Positions 27,441-37,069 of a stretch of DNA of 43,124 nucleotides are shown one piece after another. Each line of letters starts with the position of its first letter. Positions within the stretch are counted from its first letter, which is position 1. Under the pieces are notes generated by a model. The model worked only from the letters and a program-made list of their open reading frames with translations. It ran no database searches and was not told where the DNA came from. Made by a program: the position numbers and the translations under genes. The stretch lies in NCBI GenBank assembly GCA_031274955.1, contig JAISPQ010000021.1:1-43124 (forward strand). Reading direction: 5' to 3'. This DNA comes from Rhodanobacter sp. (GTDB lineage Bacteria > Pseudomonadota > Gammaproteobacteria > Xanthomonadales > Rhodanobacteraceae).

Positions 27441-28964
27441 ATGCCCCAAGCCAGCGCCCGCACCCAGATCGCGCACTTCATTCACGGCGCACGCGCCAGC
27501 GGCCACGGCACCCGCACCCAACCCATATACAACCCCGCCACCGGTGCGATCAGCGCCCAGGTACGCTTGGGCAACAAGCAGGATGTCGATGCGGCGGTGG
27601 CCTCCGCCCAAGCCGCCTTCGCGGCGTGGTCCGATACGCCGCCGATCCAGCGCGCCCGCGTGTTCTTCAAGTTTCTGGAACTGCTCAACCGGCACAGGGA
27701 CGAACTGGCCCATCTCATCACGGCTGAGCACGGCAAGGTCTTCACCGACGCACGCGGGGAAGTCGCCCGCGGCATCGACATCGTCGAATTCGCATGCGGC
27801 ATCCCGCAACTGCTCAAGGGCGATTACACCGATCAGGTCTCCACCGGGATCGACAACTGGACGATGCGCCAGCCACTGGGAGTCGTCGCCGGCATTACGC
27901 CCTTCAACTTCCCGGCGATGGTGCCGATGTGGATGTTCCCGGTGGCGATTGCCACGGGCAACACCTTCGTACTCAAACCCAGCCCCATTGATCCCAGCCC
28001 CAGCCTCTTCATGGCCGATCTGCTCAAGCAAGCCGGTCTGCCCGATGGCGTGTTCAACGTGGTACAGGGCGACAAGGAAGCCGTTGACGCGCTGCTCGAG
28101 CATCCCGACGTGAAGGCCGTGTCGTTCGTCGGATCGACCCCGATCGCCCACTCCATCTACGCAACCGGCGCCCGTCATGGCAAGCGCGTGCAGGCCCTGG
28201 GGGGCGCCAAAAACCATATGGTCGTCATGCCCGATGCCGACATCGACCAGGCCGTGGATGCGCTCGTCGGAGCCGCCTTCGGCTCGGCCGGCGAGCGTTG
28301 CATGGCGATCTCGGTCGCCGTACTGGTCGGCGACGCGGCCGACCGACTCGTGCCGAAACTGCTGGAACGCACCAAGGCCCTGAAAGTGCTCAACGGTACC
28401 CATCTCGACGCCGAAATGGGGCCGATCGTTACCCCGGCCGCTCGCGCCCGCATCGCCGGCTATATTGATCTTGGCATCAAGGAAGGCGCGCAATTACTGG
28501 CCGACGGCCGCGACTTCAACGGTGTGGACGCCGGCGAAGGCTGCGCGAACGGCTTCTGGCTGGGCGGCACCGTGTTCGATCACGTCACGCCGCAGATGCG
28601 CATCTACAAGGAAGAAATCTTCGGCCCGGTCTTGATCTGCGTCCGTGTGCCCGACTTCGCCACGGCCGTGGAACTCATCAACACACACGAGTTCGGCAAC
28701 GGCGTGGCCTGCTTCACACGTGACGGCAACGTGGCGCGGGAATTCAGCCGCCGAGTCCAAGTCGGCATGGTCGGCATCAACGTACCAATCCCGGTACCGA
28801 TGGCCTGGCATGGCTTCGGCGGCCGCAAGAAGAGTCTGTTCGGCGATATGCACACCTACGGCGAAGAGGGTGTGCGTTTCTACACGCAGCAGAAATCGAT
28901 CATGCAGCGCTGGCCCGAAAGCATCGGCAAAGGTGCGCAGTTCGCCATGCCGACCGCGAAGTAG
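27441..28964 (+). CDS. mmsA: CoA-acylating methylmalonate-semialdehyde dehydrogenase
   Basis: [64 protein letters not shown]. Confidence 0.93.
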   Translation: MPQASARTQIAHFIHGARASGHGTRTQPIYNPATGAISAQVRLGNKQDVDAAVASAQAAFAAWSDTPPIQRARVFFKFLELLNRHRDELAHLITAEHGKVFTDARGEVARGIDIVEFACGIPQLLKGDYTDQVSTGIDNWTMRQPLGVVAGITPFNFPAMVPMWMFPVAIATGNTFVLKPSPIDPSPSLFMADLLKQAGLPDGVFNVVQGDKEAVDALLEHPDVKAVSFVGSTPIAHSIYATGARHGKRVQALGGAKNHMVVMPDADIDQAVDALVGAAFGSAGERCMAISVAVLVGDAADRLVPKLLERTKALKVLNGTHLDAEMGPIVTPAARARIAGYIDLGIKEGAQLLADGRDFNGVDAGEGCANGFWLGGTVFDHVTPQMRIYKEEIFGPVLICVRVPDFATAVELINTHEFGNGVACFTRDGNVAREFSRRVQVGMVGINVPIPVPMAWHGFGGRKKSLFGDMHTYGEEGVRFYTQQKSIMQRWPESIGKGAQFAMPTAK

Positions 28965-29012
28965 GCAGGGCTCGCCCAGGCCGCTCCGGGCACCGATGAA
29001 TCGGCGAAACCG

Positions 29013-29900
29013 CTACAGCGTTTCCACGCGTGCACGTCCAACCGCTGGCCGCAACTGCGCCTGCCAGTCGTTCGCGTTGGCGACTTGCGCCTCACGCTTG
29101 AACGCATCCAGCGCGGCCAGATCCAGATCGGCGATCGCCCAGTCGGCGCTCGTATCGGCGCGCATCGCGATGCCATCCGCGGGAAAACCGCGATCGATCG
29201 GCGTATAAATCGCCGCATTCCCAGTGTTCACATCCAGCGCCGGACTCCATGGCGCATCGCCCGTAGTGACTGCGCACGCGACATAGATCTGGTTTTCCAG
29301 CGCGCGCGCCTGGCAACCGACTCTCACGCGATTCGCGCCGGCGTCGGTGTCGGTACAACTGGGCACGAGTATCGCGCGCGCACCGGCCTCGACCTGCGCG
29401 TGGGCATACAGCGGAAATTCCACGTCGTAGCAAATATCGATACCCACACGGCCGAATGCCGTATCGAACACCTTGAGCGCATCGCCCCACTCGATGACGC
29501 CAGCGTCGCGTTCGAAACCGGTCAACGTGAGCTTATCCTGGAACGCCACCCCGCCTTCCGGCGAGACGAAGTACGCGCGATTGCGATAGCGACCGTCGCC
29601 CGTATCGAGCAGAAACGTTCCGGCAACAAGATAAATCGCATGCCGGCGCGCGAGTTCGCGCGCCAGTGCGAGGTAATCGTCGTGGTATGGCTGAAGCGCG
29701 GCCAGCGAACGCACAAAATCGCCGCACACCTCGGCCGGCAGCGCGGCGGCCAGTTCGAGCGAAAGATATTCGGGCAGCACGATCATCTGCACGCCCTCGC
29801 GCGCCACCATGGCGATGCGCGTGCCTGCACGATCGGCGAACGCGGCGAAGCAGCCGGGCGTACCGATACGGTACTGGGCGACGGCTATTTTCAACTTCAT
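29013..29900 (-). CDS. Nitrilase-superfamily carbon-nitrogen hydrolase
   Basis: E-K-C triad context: IVLPEYLSLE, FQDKLTLTGFERD, VGIDICYDVEFPLYA. Confidence 0.88.
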   Translation of the reverse strand: MKLKIAVAQYRIGTPGCFAAFADRAGTRIAMVAREGVQMIVLPEYLSLELAAALPAEVCGDFVRSLAALQPYHDDYLALARELARRHAIYLVAGTFLLDTGDGRYRNRAYFVSPEGGVAFQDKLTLTGFERDAGVIEWGDALKVFDTAFGRVGIDICYDVEFPLYAHAQVEAGARAILVPSCTDTDAGANRVRVGCQARALENQIYVACAVTTGDAPWSPALDVNTGNAAIYTPIDRGFPADGIAMRADTSADWAIADLDLAALDAFKREAQVANANDWQAQLRPAVGRARVETL

Positions 29901-30493
29901 GCGTGATCCAGCGGACGCAGCCAGAAGCGCAAGTGATGACTGTCCGGAACATCACGGCCGATCTCCTGCCATTCAAGCAGGCAGAACATGTCATCTTGGC
30001 GTCGATAGCCGCGCTTGGTCCAGAACACATCGTTGGGCCGATACCCATCGGGCCGTCGCGGATCGTCCATCGCGCGCTCGACCGCGCAGAACGCGGTCAT
30101 CGCGAAGCGGCCAAGCCGCCGCGCATGGCGCTCGCGCTCGTCGAAGAAACGATGCCCGAGTCCGCATCCGCGATAATCGTGCAACAGCACCGACTCGCCG
30201 AAATAGAACACCTCGGTCAGAGCAATGCCGCGCTCGACGAACGGCCGCTGGAACGCCGGTGTTTCGTCGGTGAGCGGAACGCCGGTCGATGCGCCGATCA
30301 CGCGCTCACCATCCAATGCCAGCACGAACAGGCTTTGCGCAGAGCGCGCGTAGGTCGCCAAGTACTTGGTCTCGTAGGCGTGGTCGCCGGCATACAGGTA
30401 CGGCCAATCGCGAAACACACGGATGCGCAACGCGGCAACGGCATCCAGATACGGTGCCACTTCGCTGCCTTGGCAGGCTCGAATTTCGATCAT
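29897..30493 (-). CDS. GNAT family N-acetyltransferase
   Basis: IRVFRDWPYLYAGD..., VLLHDYRGCGLGHRFFDERERHARRLG acetyl-CoA loop; ATGA overlap with the nitrilase gene. Confidence 0.75.
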   Translation of the reverse strand: MIEIRACQGSEVAPYLDAVAALRIRVFRDWPYLYAGDHAYETKYLATYARSAQSLFVLALDGERVIGASTGVPLTDETPAFQRPFVERGIALTEVFYFGESVLLHDYRGCGLGHRFFDERERHARRLGRFAMTAFCAVERAMDDPRRPDGYRPNDVFWTKRGYRRQDDMFCLLEWQEIGRDVPDSHHLRFWLRPLDHA

Positions 30494-30948
30494 GGGCCGA
30501 GGTTATCGATCGCACCCGCCGCACGCTGCTCGCCGCCGACCTGCGCGATCCAGTTTTGCAGGTTGTAATAGTTGGTCACGCGCGCGATACATCCGTTGCG
30601 GATATCGAAGAACGCACCGCCGGGCAGCACGTAACGCTGCCCATGCGCCTGCGGCAAGCCTTCGTCGGATACCTTGTACGTTCCGTGCACCACGTATTCA
30701 GCGGCGGCGCGCGTACCCTCCATATTCGATGCGACGACGATATCGCGCAACTGCTCGGAATAACTGCGCTCCATGCGTGTGAGGAAAGCGCGGAACGCCT
30801 CACGGCCGGTTTCGCGCGGCCCCTGATTGAGATCGTGCACCACATCCTGCGTGAGGCACGCCAACATCGATTCCCAATCGCCGCGATTGAAGGCTGCATA
30901 GTAGCGCTTGATCAGCGCCCGTGTGTCCTGCATGCTCACGCGTGTCAC
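30490..30948 (-). CDS. SnoaL/NTF2-like ketosteroid isomerase-family protein
   Basis: RALIKRYYAAFNRGDWESMLACLTQDVVHDLNQG...GREAFRAFL...; FFDIRNGCIARVTNYYNLQNWIAQVG; ATGA overlap with the GNAT gene. Confidence 0.78.
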   Translation of the reverse strand: MTRVSMQDTRALIKRYYAAFNRGDWESMLACLTQDVVHDLNQGPRETGREAFRAFLTRMERSYSEQLRDIVVASNMEGTRAAAEYVVHGTYKVSDEGLPQAHGQRYVLPGGAFFDIRNGCIARVTNYYNLQNWIAQVGGEQRAAGAIDNLGP

Positions 30949-31173
30949 CCACTTCGAAAGAAGCGGGTATTATCGATGCAGTTCGACGCAATTTGAATTG
31001 CGTGTCGACATCAGTAGACGAACCTTGCCACATTGCCGAGGCAGTGCGGATCTGATATCGCCTACTGCGTTCATCACCTTGTCGGCCGGCAACTCAAGGC
31101 AGCCGTAGACAGGGTACGCCGGTATGCCGCGAGTGTGCAGGAGTGCGACCAACAGTCCGCCGTTTCCTGGATT

Positions 31174-32112
31174 TCAGGCCCAGAGCAAGCCGACGACGAA
31201 CAACAGGTGCGCGAGCAATACGGCGCGTACCGTAGACGCGAGCAGGGGCTGCATCGCCTGCGTACTGGGTTCGCGCAAAACCTGAAGCGCCAAGCGTATC
31301 CATGAGGGCACACTCAGCAGAAAAAGCCAGCCGCTCCAATGCTGCAGCACGAAGGCTGCGAACAGCGCGAGGCACAACAGCGCGCCGGCGAGCAGCAGCA
31401 CATGGTAGCGGCGTGCACCTTGCGGACCCAAGCGCACAGCCAGGGTTTTCTTACCTGCCAACGGATCGCTTTCGATGTCGCGCAGATTGTTGATGTTGAG
31501 CACCGCAGCCGCCAACAGACCACTGGCTGTGGCCGGCCAGAACACGATCGCATCGAGGTGACCGGTTTGTAGCGCGTAGCTGCCGGCCACGCCGACCCAG
31601 CCGAAGAACACCAGCACCGCCGCATCGCCCAACCCGAGGTAGCCATAGGCATGACGGCCCAGCGTATAGCCCAGTGCGGCAGCGATGGACAGCAACCCCA
31701 GCAGTGCGAAAGCCGCGATGGCACCAGGGTCGCGGACGGCGATAGCGATCAGAGCACAGCCACACAACGCGGCCAGCAGCCCACACAGCCAGAGCGCGCG
31801 TCGCATCTGCATCAGCGTGATGGCGCCGGTATGTAGACCGCGCAAGGGGCCGATGCGCCGGACTGTATCCGCGCCCTTGCGTACATCGCCGTAGTCGTTG
31901 GCAAGGTTGCTGAGGATTTGCAGCAGCGTCGCGGTGGCCAGCGCCAACAGCGCCACGCCCAGCGAGAAACCGTGCTGCCAAACCGCGAGCGCGCTGCCGC
32001 TAACGATGGCCGCGCAGGACAGGGGCAGCGTTCTTGGCCGCAGGCTGTGCAACCATACACGAGTCCGCGTATGGCGCGTGATCGGTAGCGGTGATTCTTT
32101 GGCGGTGTCCAT
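31174..32112 (-). CDS. menA: MenA-like 1,4-dihydroxy-2-naphthoate prenyltransferase (UbiA superfamily)
   Basis: SLRPRTLPLSCAAIVSGSALA, NLANDYGDVRKGADTVRRIGPLRG, NNLRDIESDPLAGKKTLAVRLG; multiple TM segments. Confidence 0.82.
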   Translation of the reverse strand: MDTAKESPLPITRHTRTRVWLHSLRPRTLPLSCAAIVSGSALAVWQHGFSLGVALLALATATLLQILSNLANDYGDVRKGADTVRRIGPLRGLHTGAITLMQMRRALWLCGLLAALCGCALIAIAVRDPGAIAAFALLGLLSIAAALGYTLGRHAYGYLGLGDAAVLVFFGWVGVAGSYALQTGHLDAIVFWPATASGLLAAAVLNINNLRDIESDPLAGKKTLAVRLGPQGARRYHVLLLAGALLCLALFAAFVLQHWSGWLFLLSVPSWIRLALQVLREPSTQAMQPLLASTVRAVLLAHLLFVVGLLWA

Positions 32113-32301
32113 TTGTGGAGACAGGTTTCCGCAAGCGCTTGCCACCCACTTCGGGGAAGACGCGCAGTATGTCGAGTTTAAGCTGGAATTCTCGCTGAAA
32201 ATCAAGTTATCCAGCTTTCAGGGAAAAGACTGTCCCCAATCCTGAATCTCGACTTTTGGTACACTGACCAACTCGCCCGCACGGGCATGCACGCAGTATT
32301 C

Positions 32302-33141
32302 ATGAGCGAGGATCCTCCCAGTACTCCCCCACGATCATGGCTAGGGCGCATCGGCCAGGCGCTCTCGGGAGAACCGCAGAATCGCGAAGAACTCATCGAG
32401 GAATTGCGCCACGCGCAAGCCAATGGCTTGTTGTCCAACGACACCCTGTTGATGATCGAGGGCGCGATCGAAGTGGCGGATTTGAACGTCACCGATGTCA
32501 TGGTACCGCGCGCGCAGATGGTGTCGCTGCCCATCGACGCGCCACCGCCGCAGATTCTTAAAGACGTGCTCGAATCCGGGCACTCGCGTTTTCCGGTGCA
32601 TGCCGGCGACAAGGACGAGATTCTCGGCATCCTGCTCGCCAAGGATCTGCTGCGCTGTTTCGCTGAAGGCGCGTGCTTGGATATACGGACGCTGCTACGT
32701 CCGGTGACGATGATCCCCGAATCCAAGCGGCTCAACATTCTGCTCAAGGAGTTCCGCCTTTCGCGCAACCACATGGCGATCGTCGTCGACGAATACGGCG
32801 GCGTGGCGGGACTGGTGACCATCGAGGACGTGCTTGAACAGATCGTCGGCGACATCGACGATGAGCACGACGACGACGACGACACGCACGAGATGATCCA
32901 GGCCGCGCCGAACGGCGATTTCCTCGTCAATGCGCTGACGCCGATCGCGGAGTTCAACGAGCGCTTCGGCTGCGAATTCAGCGATGAGGAGTTCGACACG
33001 ATCGGCGGCATGCTGACCGCCGAGTTCGGCCATCTGCCGGAAGCCGGCGAGGAAACCACGCTCGGCGGCTTTCACTTCCAGGTGACCAAGGCCGATGCGC
33101 GCCGCGTGCAGCAATTCGCGGTGCGCGTGCACGAGGCGTGA
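32302..33141 (+). CDS. corC: CorC/HlyC family CBS-domain transporter-associated protein
   Basis: DVMVPRAQMVSLP, HSRFPVHAGDKDEILGILLAKDLL, HMAIVVDEYGGVAGLVTIEDVLEQIVGDIDDEHD. Confidence 0.9.
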   Translation: MSEDPPSTPPRSWLGRIGQALSGEPQNREELIEELRHAQANGLLSNDTLLMIEGAIEVADLNVTDVMVPRAQMVSLPIDAPPPQILKDVLESGHSRFPVHAGDKDEILGILLAKDLLRCFAEGACLDIRTLLRPVTMIPESKRLNILLKEFRLSRNHMAIVVDEYGGVAGLVTIEDVLEQIVGDIDDEHDDDDDTHEMIQAAPNGDFLVNALTPIAEFNERFGCEFSDEEFDTIGGMLTAEFGHLPEAGEETTLGGFHFQVTKADARRVQQFAVRVHEA

Positions 33142-34451
33142 GCCAGGAATCCAGAATGAGGGTCGCAGAAGCAGCGCAACGCAGTCATGTGCGCGCACGC
33201 CGTATCCTCTCCTTCGCCCTCGCCCTCTGCATATGGCTGGCCGCTGTCGGCGCTTGCGCGCAGACGGACGAACCCACAGCCACCGCAGCGGTGGCCGATG
33301 CTCCGCTTATCAGCCTGCTGACGATTGGCCCCGGCGAAATCTTCTTCGAGCGTTTCGGGCACAACGCGATCGTCGTGCGCGGCGCCGATGGCCGCCCCCC
33401 GGCGGCGTACAACTACGGCATCTTCGATTTCGATCAGCAGGACTTCCTGCTCAATTTCGTTCGTGGCCGCATGCTGTACCGCATCGCGGTCGATACGCTG
33501 GACGAGGATCTGGCAATGTATCGCGAGGAAGGCCGCGCGGTCGTCGAGCAACACCTGAACCTCGCGCCGGATCAGGCACGCGTGCTGGCGGAATTCCTCG
33601 CATGGAACGCGCTCCCCGAAAACGCGCAGTATCGCTACGATTATTTTCTCGCGAACTGTTCCACGCGCGTGCGCGATGCGCTGGATCGCGCCCTGGATGG
33701 CGCGCTGCACGCACAGACCGAAGGGCGTTCGCGCGGCTACACCTACCGGCTCGACGCGCTGCGCCTGATGGCGCCCGAACCCTGGCTGATGCTCGCGATA
33801 GACCTTGGCCTTGGCCCCTTCGCCGACCAGCGCATCGACGTCTGGCAGGAGAGCTTCGTACCGGAAACCCTGCGCGATACGGCCACCCACGTACTCATCA
33901 CTTCTGCCGACGGCCATTCCGTACCGCTGGTGGCCGATGACCATGTGATCGCGCAAGGGCGCATTGAAGAACCCCCTGCGCTCCCACCCGACCTGCGCTG
34001 GCCGTTCTTCGGCATCGGGATCGCGCTCGGTGCGCTGCTGTTTTGGCTCGGCACGCGGCATACGGCCGGCATCCGCATTCCGCTAGCGATCTTCGCGAGC
34101 CTGTTCGAATTGTTCTGCGGACTTGGCGGACTCGTGTTGTTGTTCCTGTGGTTCGGCACCGAACATCGCGCCGCATGGCGCAACGAGAATCTGCTGCTGC
34201 TCAATCCGCTGTGCCTGCTGCTGATCCCGGCCTGGCTCGGTATGCTGCGCGCGCACTGGCGCGTTCGCGCGTTCGCAGCCCGGATCGCGTGGATCGTCGT
34301 GGCCGGCGCCGCGTTCGGCCTGTTCTCGAAGCTCCTGCCGTGGTTCGTGCAAGTGAATTTTGCGTGGATCGTGTTGTTCCTGCCGATTCACCTGGCGCTG
34401 GCGCTGACATTGACGCGTGATCCCATGCCACGCTCACGCCGCACGCAGTGA
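33138..34451 (+). CDS. DUF4105 domain-containing membrane protein
   Basis: LLTIGPGEIFFERFGHNAIVVR, YDYFLANCSTRVRDALD; C-terminal TM segments; GTG start overlaps the corC stop (ATG alternative at 33156). Confidence 0.8.
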   Translation: MSQESRMRVAEAAQRSHVRARRILSFALALCIWLAAVGACAQTDEPTATAAVADAPLISLLTIGPGEIFFERFGHNAIVVRGADGRPPAAYNYGIFDFDQQDFLLNFVRGRMLYRIAVDTLDEDLAMYREEGRAVVEQHLNLAPDQARVLAEFLAWNALPENAQYRYDYFLANCSTRVRDALDRALDGALHAQTEGRSRGYTYRLDALRLMAPEPWLMLAIDLGLGPFADQRIDVWQESFVPETLRDTATHVLITSADGHSVPLVADDHVIAQGRIEEPPALPPDLRWPFFGIGIALGALLFWLGTRHTAGIRIPLAIFASLFELFCGLGGLVLLFLWFGTEHRAAWRNENLLLLNPLCLLLIPAWLGMLRAHWRVRAFAARIAWIVVAGAAFGLFSKLLPWFVQVNFAWIVLFLPIHLALALTLTRDPMPRSRRTQ

Positions 34452-34513
34452 GGCAACGGCTGCCCCAACTCGATCGCGGGGATACCGAACACAGAACGCT
34501 TCAGGATAAGGAT

Positions 34514-34528
34514 AACCCTGCGGGTTTT
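34514..34528 (+). terminator. Short hairpin AACCC-TGC-GGGTTTT
   Basis: 5-bp stem followed by T-run between the DUF4105 gene and cstA. Confidence 0.35.
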
Positions 34529-34629
34529 ACTCGCATGACATGCCTCCTGCTTATGACGTGCTGCGTCTTGACTTCGTGTGTTCGCGGCGTGACGCTCATC
34601 GTGAACCAACTTTGAATGAAGGATGGGGC

Positions 34630-36681
34630 ATGACGACTATTGCGAACAAACTGGGTTGGGCGGTGTTGGCCGTCATCGGTGCCTGTTGTCTTGGCGTGAT
34701 CGCGCTCCGGCAGGGCGAATCGATCAACGCGCTCTGGCTGGTCACCGCGGCGGCGGCGATCTTTTTGATCGCGCAACGCTTCTACGCGCGCTTCATCGCG
34801 GACAAGGCGCTGGGCATCGACCCGACGCGCGCGACACCGGCCGTGCGGCGCAACGACGGACTGGACTACGTGCCCACCGACCGCTGGGTCGTGTTCGGCC
34901 ATCACTTCGCCGCGATCGCCGGTGCGGGACCGCTGGTCGGCCCGGTGCTGGCCGCGCAGATGGGTTATCTGCCCGGCACGTTGTGGATCCTGATCGGCGT
35001 CGTGCTCGCCGGCGCGGTGCAGGATTTCATGATCCTGTTCCTGTCCGTGCGCCGCGATGCGCGCTCGCTCGGCGAGATGGTGCGCGAGGAACTGGGCGAT
35101 ATCGCCGGGGTGATCGCGATGATCGGCGTGCTGATGATCATGTTCATCATCCTCGCGGTGCTCGCACTGGTGGTGGTCAAGGCGCTGGCGATCAGCCCAT
35201 GGGGTACGTTCACGGTCGCGATGACCATTCCGATCGCGCTCTTGATGGGCATCTACCTGCGCTTCCTGCGTCCGGGCCGCGTGCTGGAGGTCTCACTGAT
35301 CGGTCTCGTGCTGCTGCTGGTTTCGATCTGGCTCGGCGGCCGCGTCTCGGCCAATCCGGCGCTGGCGGAACTGTTCACGTTCGATGGGCGCGCGCTGGCA
35401 TGGATGCTGATCGTCTATGGCTTCCTCGCCTCGGTACTGCCGGTATGGCTGCTGCTCGCGCCGCGCGATTACTTATCCACGTTCCTCAAGATCGGCACCG
35501 TGCTGATGCTCGCGATCGGTATCGTGTTCGTGATGCCGGAACTGAAGATGCCGGCCTTGACCCGATTCATCGACGGCAGCGGTCCGGTATTCGCCGGCGC
35601 GCTGTTTCCGTTCCTGTTCATCACTATCGCCTGCGGGTCCGTATCGGGTTGGCATGCGCTGATTTCGTCCGGCACCACGCCCAAGCTCCTGTCGAACGAA
35701 CGCGAGGCACCGCTGATCGGCTACGGCTCGATGCTGATGGAAGCCTTCGTCGCGATCATGGCGCTGATCGCCGCCTGCGTGCTGCAACCGGGCGTGTACT
35801 TCGCGATGAATGCGCCGGCCGCGCTGATCGGCAGCACGGTGGACAGTGCCGCGCAGGCGATCAGCCAACTCGGCTTCGTCATCACGCCGGACGTGCTCGC
35901 GCAGACCGCGCAGGACATCGGCGAGAAAACCATCCTCTCGCGCGCCGGTGGTGCGCCGACGCTCGCGGTCGGTATGGCGCAGATCCTGCACGGCGTGCTG
36001 CCGGGTCTGGCGTTCTGGTACCACTACGCGATCCTGTTCGAGGCCCTGTTCATCCTCACCACCGTCGACGCCGGCACGCGCGTCGGCCGCTTCATGATCC
36101 AGGAACTGGCCGGCCTCGCGGTACCCGCGCTCAGACGTACCGAATCGTGGTCCTCCAACCTCGTCGCCACCGCGCTGTGCGTCGGCTGCTGGGGGTATTT
36201 CCTGTATCAAGGCGTGGTCGATCCGCTGGGCGGCATCAACACGCTGTGGCCACTGTTCGGTATCGCCAACCAGATGCTCGCCGCGATCGCATTGATCTTC
36301 TCTACGGTGTGCCTGGTGAAGATGAAGCGCGAGAAATACCTATGGATTCCGCTGCTGCCGACCGTATGGCTGGTCATCTGCACGCTCACCGCCGGCTGGC
36401 AGAAAGCGTTCGGCGACGACGTGAAGGTCAGCTTCCTCGCGCACGCACGCAAGTTCGCCGCTGCGCTGGACGCCGGCACCATACTGGCGCCCGCCAAGAC
36501 GCTCGAGGATATGCGCCGCATCGTGTTCAACGACTATGTCGATGCCACACTGGCGGCGATCTTCATGCTGCTGGTGGTCGCGATGGTGTTCTTCGGCCTG
36601 CGCGCCGCACTCGCAGCGAGCCGCTCCAACACCGCGACGGTACACGAGACGCCGTACGTCGCGCTGCCTGCCGCGCATTGA
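34630..36681 (+). CDS. cstA: Carbon starvation protein CstA (peptide/pyruvate transporter family)
   Basis: VPTDRWVVFGHHFAAIAGAGPLVGPVLAAQMGYLPGTLWILIGVVLAGAVQDFMILF; FPFLFITIACGSVSGWHALISSGTTPKL. Confidence 0.95.
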   Translation: MTTIANKLGWAVLAVIGACCLGVIALRQGESINALWLVTAAAAIFLIAQRFYARFIADKALGIDPTRATPAVRRNDGLDYVPTDRWVVFGHHFAAIAGAGPLVGPVLAAQMGYLPGTLWILIGVVLAGAVQDFMILFLSVRRDARSLGEMVREELGDIAGVIAMIGVLMIMFIILAVLALVVVKALAISPWGTFTVAMTIPIALLMGIYLRFLRPGRVLEVSLIGLVLLLVSIWLGGRVSANPALAELFTFDGRALAWMLIVYGFLASVLPVWLLLAPRDYLSTFLKIGTVLMLAIGIVFVMPELKMPALTRFIDGSGPVFAGALFPFLFITIACGSVSGWHALISSGTTPKLLSNEREAPLIGYGSMLMEAFVAIMALIAACVLQPGVYFAMNAPAALIGSTVDSAAQAISQLGFVITPDVLAQTAQDIGEKTILSRAGGAPTLAVGMAQILHGVLPGLAFWYHYAILFEALFILTTVDAGTRVGRFMIQELAGLAVPALRRTESWSSNLVATALCVGCWGYFLYQGVVDPLGGINTLWPLFGIANQMLAAIALIFSTVCLVKMKREKYLWIPLLPTVWLVICTLTAGWQKAFGDDVKVSFLAHARKFAAALDAGTILAPAKTLEDMRRIVFNDYVDATLAAIFMLLVVAMVFFGLRAALAASRSNTATVHETPYVALPAAH

Positions 36682-36700
36682 GTTCCGGCCACTTTTTCAC

Positions 36701-36754
36701 CTCTCCCGCCTGCGGCGTTCACGCCGCAGGCGGCCCCTCCCACACGCGGGAGAG
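36701..36754. repeat. Palindromic element between convergent genes (possible bidirectional terminator)
   Basis: Inner stem GCCTGCGGCG-TTCA-CGCCGCAGGC (36708-36731) flanked by CTCTCCC and GGGAGAG. Confidence 0.6.
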
Positions 36755-36779
36755 CGCACAGGCATTGAGGTGCGGATTC

Positions 36780-36974
36780 TCAACAGCAGCGCCCGCTGCC
36801 GCCCTTATAGCGCGCCTGCTGGCGCTCGTTGAAGAACTCGGCATAGGTCGGAATCGCGCGCTCGGGATGGTGCGCGCGCAGATGTGCGATATAAGCCGCG
36901 TAGTCGGGTACGCCGATCATGCGTCGCGCGACGCGGACCGCTTCGTTCCACCACGCTTGCAGTTGCCGATACAT
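36780..36974 (-). CDS. ybdD: YbdD/YjiX family (DUF466) small protein
   Basis: MYRQLQAWWNEAVRVARRMIGVPDYAAYIAHLRAHHPERAIPTYAEFFNERQQARYKGGSGRCC; conserved PDY, FFxERQxARY and terminal RCC. Confidence 0.88.
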   Translation of the reverse strand: MYRQLQAWWNEAVRVARRMIGVPDYAAYIAHLRAHHPERAIPTYAEFFNERQQARYKGGSGRCC

Positions 36975-37069
36975 CGGGTGCGACCTCCCGGATAGCGTGC
37001 ACATCCTCCCCCTGTGCCAAGGCCAATGCAAGTGCACGCGCAGAACGCCTGGTCTGCGTCCCATTCCTG

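Noticed and set aside
30970-31152. 60-aa minus ORF (HTRGIPAYPVYGCLELPADKVM...), faintly similar to an L,D-transpeptidase catalytic segment
   Set aside because: Too short and only a few residues match; could be a gene relic but not supportable without a search.
32859-32890. GAC-repeat tract (poly-Asp) in corC
   Set aside because: Low-complexity acidic linker common in CorC-type proteins; not evidence of a functional microsatellite.
34623-36995. 790-aa plus-strand ORF overlapping cstA in another frame
   Set aside because: Arg/Gly/Ala-rich shadow frame of cstA without recognisable domains.
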